Assembly: GCA_963777905.1 (NCBI GenBank)
Contig: CAVZSM010000017.1
Coordinates: forward strand, 124,001-188,000
Length of the DNA stretch: 64,000 bases
Source: Trebonia sp963777905
GTDB lineage: Bacteria; Actinomycetota; Actinomycetes; Streptosporangiales; Streptosporangiaceae
Reading direction: 5' to 3'
The notes beneath the pieces are model-generated. The model was not told the DNA's origin. It saw nothing but the letters and a program-made list of their open reading frames with translations, and did no database searches. The translations under genes and the position numbers were made by a program. Position 1 is the stretch's first letter. Every line of letters starts with the position of its first letter. This document shows, piece by piece, positions 61,320 through 64,000 of this stretch.

Positions 61320-62584
61320 AGCTCACGGTGATCGGCGGCGGGTCGACCTACACGCCCGAGCTGGCTGACGGGCTCGGCAGGCTCGCGCCCGGGGTCACCG
61401 AGCTCGTCCTCGTCGATCCCGACGAGACACGGCTGGCGGCGGTGGGCCCGGTGTCCGCCCGGATCATGCGCGCTCAGGGACACCCGGCGCGGGTCCGGTG
61501 GACGACCAGCCTGGATGACGGCGCCGACGGCGCCGGAGCGGTCCTGATCCAGCTGCGAGTGGGCGGCCAGGCGGCGCGCGACCGGGACGAGACCTGGCCG
61601 CTCGACTACGGCCGCATAGGCCAGGAGACCACGGGGGCGGGCGGGCTGGCCAAGGCGCTGCGGACCGTGCCGGTAGTGCTGGAGGTAGCCGAACGAGTGC
61701 GGCGCCGCGCCGCCCCCGGCGCGTGGATCATCGACTTCACCAACCCGGTGGGAATCGTGACCCGTGCGCTGCTCGACGCCGGGCACCGCACGGTCGGGCT
61801 GTGCAACGTGGCGATCGGCTTCCAGCGCTGGTTCGCGTCGCTGCTTGGCGTGTCGCCAGGGGAGGTATCACTTGACCACGCCGGCCTGAACCACCTGACC
61901 TGGACGCGCGCGGTGCTCGTCGACGGGAAGGACAGGCTGCCGGACCTGCTTGCCGGTCACGGGGAGGAGATAGCCGGGCGCATCGGGCTGCCCTTGCCGC
62001 TGCTGTCTGAGCTTGGCGCCGTGCCCTCGTACTACCTGCGCTACTTCTACGCGCACGACGCCGCGGTCGGCGAGCAGCGGGAGCGGCCGACACGGGCGGC
62101 GGAGGTGGCCGGCCTGGAGCGGGAGCTGCTGCGGATGTACGCCGACCCGGCGCTCGACCACAAACCGGAGCTGCTGTCGCACCGGGGCGGCGCGTTCTAC
62201 TCGGAGGCCGCGGTCGCGCTGCTGTCGTCGCTGCTCGGCGACGGCCAGGACGTACAGGTGGTCAACCTGCGCAACAACGGCACGCTGCCGTTCCTCGACG
62301 ACGACGCGGTGATCGAGGCGCCGGCCAGGATCGGCCGCGACGGCCCGGTTCCCGAGCCGGCCGCGCCGCTGGCGCCGCTGCTGCGCGGCCTCGTCGCGCA
62401 CGTGTCGGCCTACGAGGAACTCGCGCTCGACGCCGCGCTGCGCGGCGGCAGGAACCGGGTGGCCGCTGCGCTGCTCGCGCACCCGCTGGTCGGGCAGTAC
62501 ACGCTCGCCGAGGCGATGACGGAGCGGTTGCTCGCCGAGAACGCGCGATTCCTTTCCTGGGCCTTAGGTGTCTTCCTTGGCTGA
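61316..62584 (+). CDS. Glycoside hydrolase family 4 enzyme (6-phospho-glycosidase type)
   Basis: 422 residues. NAD-binding VIGGGSTYTPELADGL, NPVGIVTRAL, metal ligands Cys163 (GLCNVAIG) and His193 (LNHLTW), and the later YYLRYFY, likely with the catalytic tyrosine. GH4 enzymes use NAD and a metal to cleave glycosides by oxidation-elimination, and many act on 6-phospho-sugars. No phosphotransferase system is encoded nearby, so either another kinase supplies the phospho-sugar or the enzyme takes unphosphorylated substrate. Overlaps both neighbours. Confidence 0.92.
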   Translation: MKLTVIGGGSTYTPELADGLGRLAPGVTELVLVDPDETRLAAVGPVSARIMRAQGHPARVRWTTSLDDGADGAGAVLIQLRVGGQAARDRDETWPLDYGRIGQETTGAGGLAKALRTVPVVLEVAERVRRRAAPGAWIIDFTNPVGIVTRALLDAGHRTVGLCNVAIGFQRWFASLLGVSPGEVSLDHAGLNHLTWTRAVLVDGKDRLPDLLAGHGEEIAGRIGLPLPLLSELGAVPSYYLRYFYAHDAAVGEQRERPTRAAEVAGLERELLRMYADPALDHKPELLSHRGGAFYSEAAVALLSSLLGDGQDVQVVNLRNNGTLPFLDDDAVIEAPARIGRDGPVPEPAAPLAPLLRGLVAHVSAYEELALDAALRGGRNRVAAALLAHPLVGQYTLAEAMTERLLAENARFLSWALGVFLG

Positions 62585-63662
62585 TGCCCTATCCTCGCTG
62601 CCCGCGGTGCTGGCTATCGACGGCGGGAACAGCAAGACCGACGTCGCGCTCGTCGCCGCGGACGGCTCGCTGCTTGCCTCGGTCCGCGGGCCTGGCACCA
62701 ACCAGGAACACCACGGCGTCGATGGCGCCATGCGAATACTCGGCGAGATCGTCGCGGAAGCGGCCGCACAGGCGGGGGTCACTTCCGAGGGGCTGGTCGC
62801 CAGGCATATCTCGAGCTGCCTGGCCGGCGCCGACCTGCCCGAGGAGGAGGAGCAGCTCGCGGCGGCGCTGCGGCGCCGGGGCTGGTCGCTCACCTCGGCC
62901 GTGGCCAACGACACGTTCGCCGTGCTGCGCGCCGGGCTCACCCCGTCCCCAGGCCAGCCGGCCTGGGGCGTAGCGGTTACCTGCGGCGCCGGCATCAACT
63001 GCGCGGGCCTGGCCCCGGACGGGCGGACCACCCGGTTCCTCGCGCTCGGGCGGCTCACCGGCGACTGGGGCGGCGGCTGGTACCTCGGCCAGGAGGTCAT
63101 GTGGTGGGCGATGCGCGCCGAGGACGGGCGCGGCCCGGATACCTTGCTGCGCCCGGCCACAGCCGCGTACTTCGGCCTGCCGACGGTCCGCGACGTCGCC
63201 ATCGGCGTCCACCTGGGCCGCATCGCCAGAGCGGAATTGCTCGGCCTGACGACCGTCCTCTTCGAGACCGCCTCGGCGGGTGACACGGCAGCGCGGGACC
63301 TGCTCGAGCGGCTAGCCGAAGAGGTCACCGCCATGGCGGTCACCGCCATGCGGCGGCTCGGCCTGACCGGACCCGGTGCGCTGGGTACCCCGGTGGTCCT
63401 CGGCGGCGGCCTGCTCGCGGCGCGCCATCCGCTGCTCACCGCGGCGATCGAGCGGCGCCTCGCGGCCGCGGCGCCTGGCGCCGTGCCGCGGGTCACGGAC
63501 ATCCCGCCGGTGACCGGCGCCGCCCTGCTCGGCCTCGACTACCTGGGGGCGGCCCCGGACGCCGAGGCCGTCCGCGGCCTCCGTTACCCCGTTACCGGGC
63601 GAAGCAGCCGGCCAGGTGGTCGTTCACCAGGCCGCAGGCCTGCATCGTTGCGTACGCGGTGA
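62568..63662 (+). CDS. BadF/BadG family kinase, N-acetylglucosamine-kinase-like
   Basis: 364 residues, GTG start overlapping the GH4 stop by 17 bp. ASKHA nucleotide motifs: VLAIDGGNSKTDVALVAADG, GTNQEHHGVD, VTCGAGINCAGLAPDG, and GDWGGGWYLGQEVMWWAMRA as in eukaryotic and bacterial GlcNAc kinases; VVLGGGLLAA near the end. It probably phosphorylates the sugar released by the GH4 enzyme or the imported sugar. The last about 25 residues are basic, low-complexity and antisense to the end of tag, so the true C-terminus may be shorter if there is an indel. Confidence 0.88.
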   Translation: MSSLADALSSLPAVLAIDGGNSKTDVALVAADGSLLASVRGPGTNQEHHGVDGAMRILGEIVAEAAAQAGVTSEGLVARHISSCLAGADLPEEEEQLAAALRRRGWSLTSAVANDTFAVLRAGLTPSPGQPAWGVAVTCGAGINCAGLAPDGRTTRFLALGRLTGDWGGGWYLGQEVMWWAMRAEDGRGPDTLLRPATAAYFGLPTVRDVAIGVHLGRIARAELLGLTTVLFETASAGDTAARDLLERLAEEVTAMAVTAMRRLGLTGPGALGTPVVLGGGLLAARHPLLTAAIERRLAAAAPGAVPRVTDIPPVTGAALLGLDYLGAAPDAEAVRGLRYPVTGRSSRPGGRSPGRRPASLRTR

Positions 63663-64000
63663 CCGGCCCGGTGAAGACGAAGCCATGCTTGCGCAGCTCG
63701 CCGGACAGCGCCTTCGAGGCGGGGGTCTGCGACGGGAGGTCGGAAAGCGTGCGGGGCGCCGGGCGCGCCGGGTCCGCGTCGGCGTAGCTCCAGACCAGGT
63801 CGCTGAGCCCGGCCGGGAGCTCGAGCGCGGCCCTGGCGTTCGTGATCACGGCGCTGACCTTCGCCCGGTTCCTGACGATGCCCGCGTCGGACAGCAGGCG
63901 CTGCTCGTCGGCCGGCCCGAACGCGGCTACCGCCGCGATGTCGAAGCCCGCGAAGGCCCTGCGGAAGTTTTCCCGCTTCCGCAGGATCGTCAGCCACGAC
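63592..64000 (-). CDS. tag: DNA-3-methyladenine glycosylase I (C-terminal part, runs off right edge)
   Basis: About 135 residues visible. SWLTILRKRENFRRAFAGFD, VRNRAKVSAVITNARA, LRKHGFVFTGPVTAYATMQA and the end CGLVNDHLAGCF match Tag, which removes 3-methyladenine from DNA; the glutamate, tyrosine and tryptophan pocket and the N-terminal zinc cysteine lie partly outside. NDHLAGC contains the C-terminal His/Cys zinc ligands. The gene converges on and overlaps the kinase gene by 71 bp. Confidence 0.93.
   Translation of the reverse strand, partial: SWLTILRKRENFRRAFAGFDIAAVAAFGPADEQRLLSDAGIVRNRAKVSAVITNARAALELPAGLSDLVWSYADADPARPAPRTLSDLPSQTPASKALSGELRKHGFVFTGPVTAYATMQACGLVNDHLAGCFAR

Noticed and set aside
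1..64000. tRNA or rRNA genes, insertion sequences or prophage
   Set aside because: I looked for tRNA-like arms, transposase motifs, attachment-site repeats and phage genes and saw none; I could not run a covariance-model search.

Overview
The window is chromosomal DNA of a high-GC actinobacterium. The evidence is the gene order rimP-nusA-ylxR-infB-DUF503-rbfA-truB-ribF ... rpsO-pnp-M16-dapB, the families DUF397, DUF4439, DUF2277 and F420-type luciferase-like oxidoreductases, menaquinone synthesis (menA), many GTG/TTG starts and several apparently leaderless starts. It looks like a soil actinomycete of the Streptosporangiales/Streptomyces kind; the genus cannot be set from sequence alone. I see no rRNA, tRNA, CRISPR array, insertion sequence or prophage.

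Layout. 1-5.4 kb: the N-terminus of a reverse-strand squalene-synthase-like hpnC at the left edge, a long regulatory spacer with three similar palindromic boxes and RNA-like hairpins, a secreted phosphoesterase (frameshifted), a SpoIIE-type phosphatase, a small basic protein and rpiB. 5.6-19.8 kb: pepN, proS, a small toxin-antitoxin-like pair (HicA-like + HTH), a penicillin-acylase-family hydrolase, a NERD-domain membrane protein, ilvD, a GNAT acetyltransferase and menA. 18.9-24.4 kb: a membrane-microdomain-like locus, in which an SPFH/band-7 protein and an NfeD partner are flanked by two proteins that share a WEERW-type DNA-binding-like domain. One is tail-anchored. The other carries a very long YGPxQ pentapeptide repeat. 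This is the most unusual part of the window. 24.4-34.6 kb: small metabolic and repair genes (PHP phosphatase, TetR with a divergent hydrolase, beta-carbonic anhydrase, LLM oxidoreductase, cell-wall amidase, Ada-AlkA and Ogt, Nudix, YccF and others). 34.6-48.5 kb: the translation/RNA-processing core, all on the reverse strand. 48.7-54.2 kb: two ferritin-like proteins, a HelD-like helicase and a PHP metallohydrolase diverging over a LexA-like box, and a conserved unknown. 54.3-63.7 kb: a carbohydrate-use island with a ROK repressor, a divergent five-gene peptide-type ABC importer, a GH4 glycosidase and a BadF/GlcNAc-kinase-type kinase in overlapping order. tag (3-methyladenine glycosylase I) runs off the right edge.

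Sequence quality matters here. Three genes (secreted phosphoesterase, ada-alkA, infB) are each broken by a single-base indel in a GC-rich run. infB is essential, so at least that one is probably a sequencing or assembly error, and the other two should be checked before they are called pseudogenes.

Regulation visible in sequence: candidate operators in four divergent or autoregulated intergenic regions (hpnC leader, the HicA-like pair, tetR/hydrolase, ROK/ABC), a GAAC-N4-GTTC SOS-like box, and several long near-perfect hairpins between genes that probably act as terminators.
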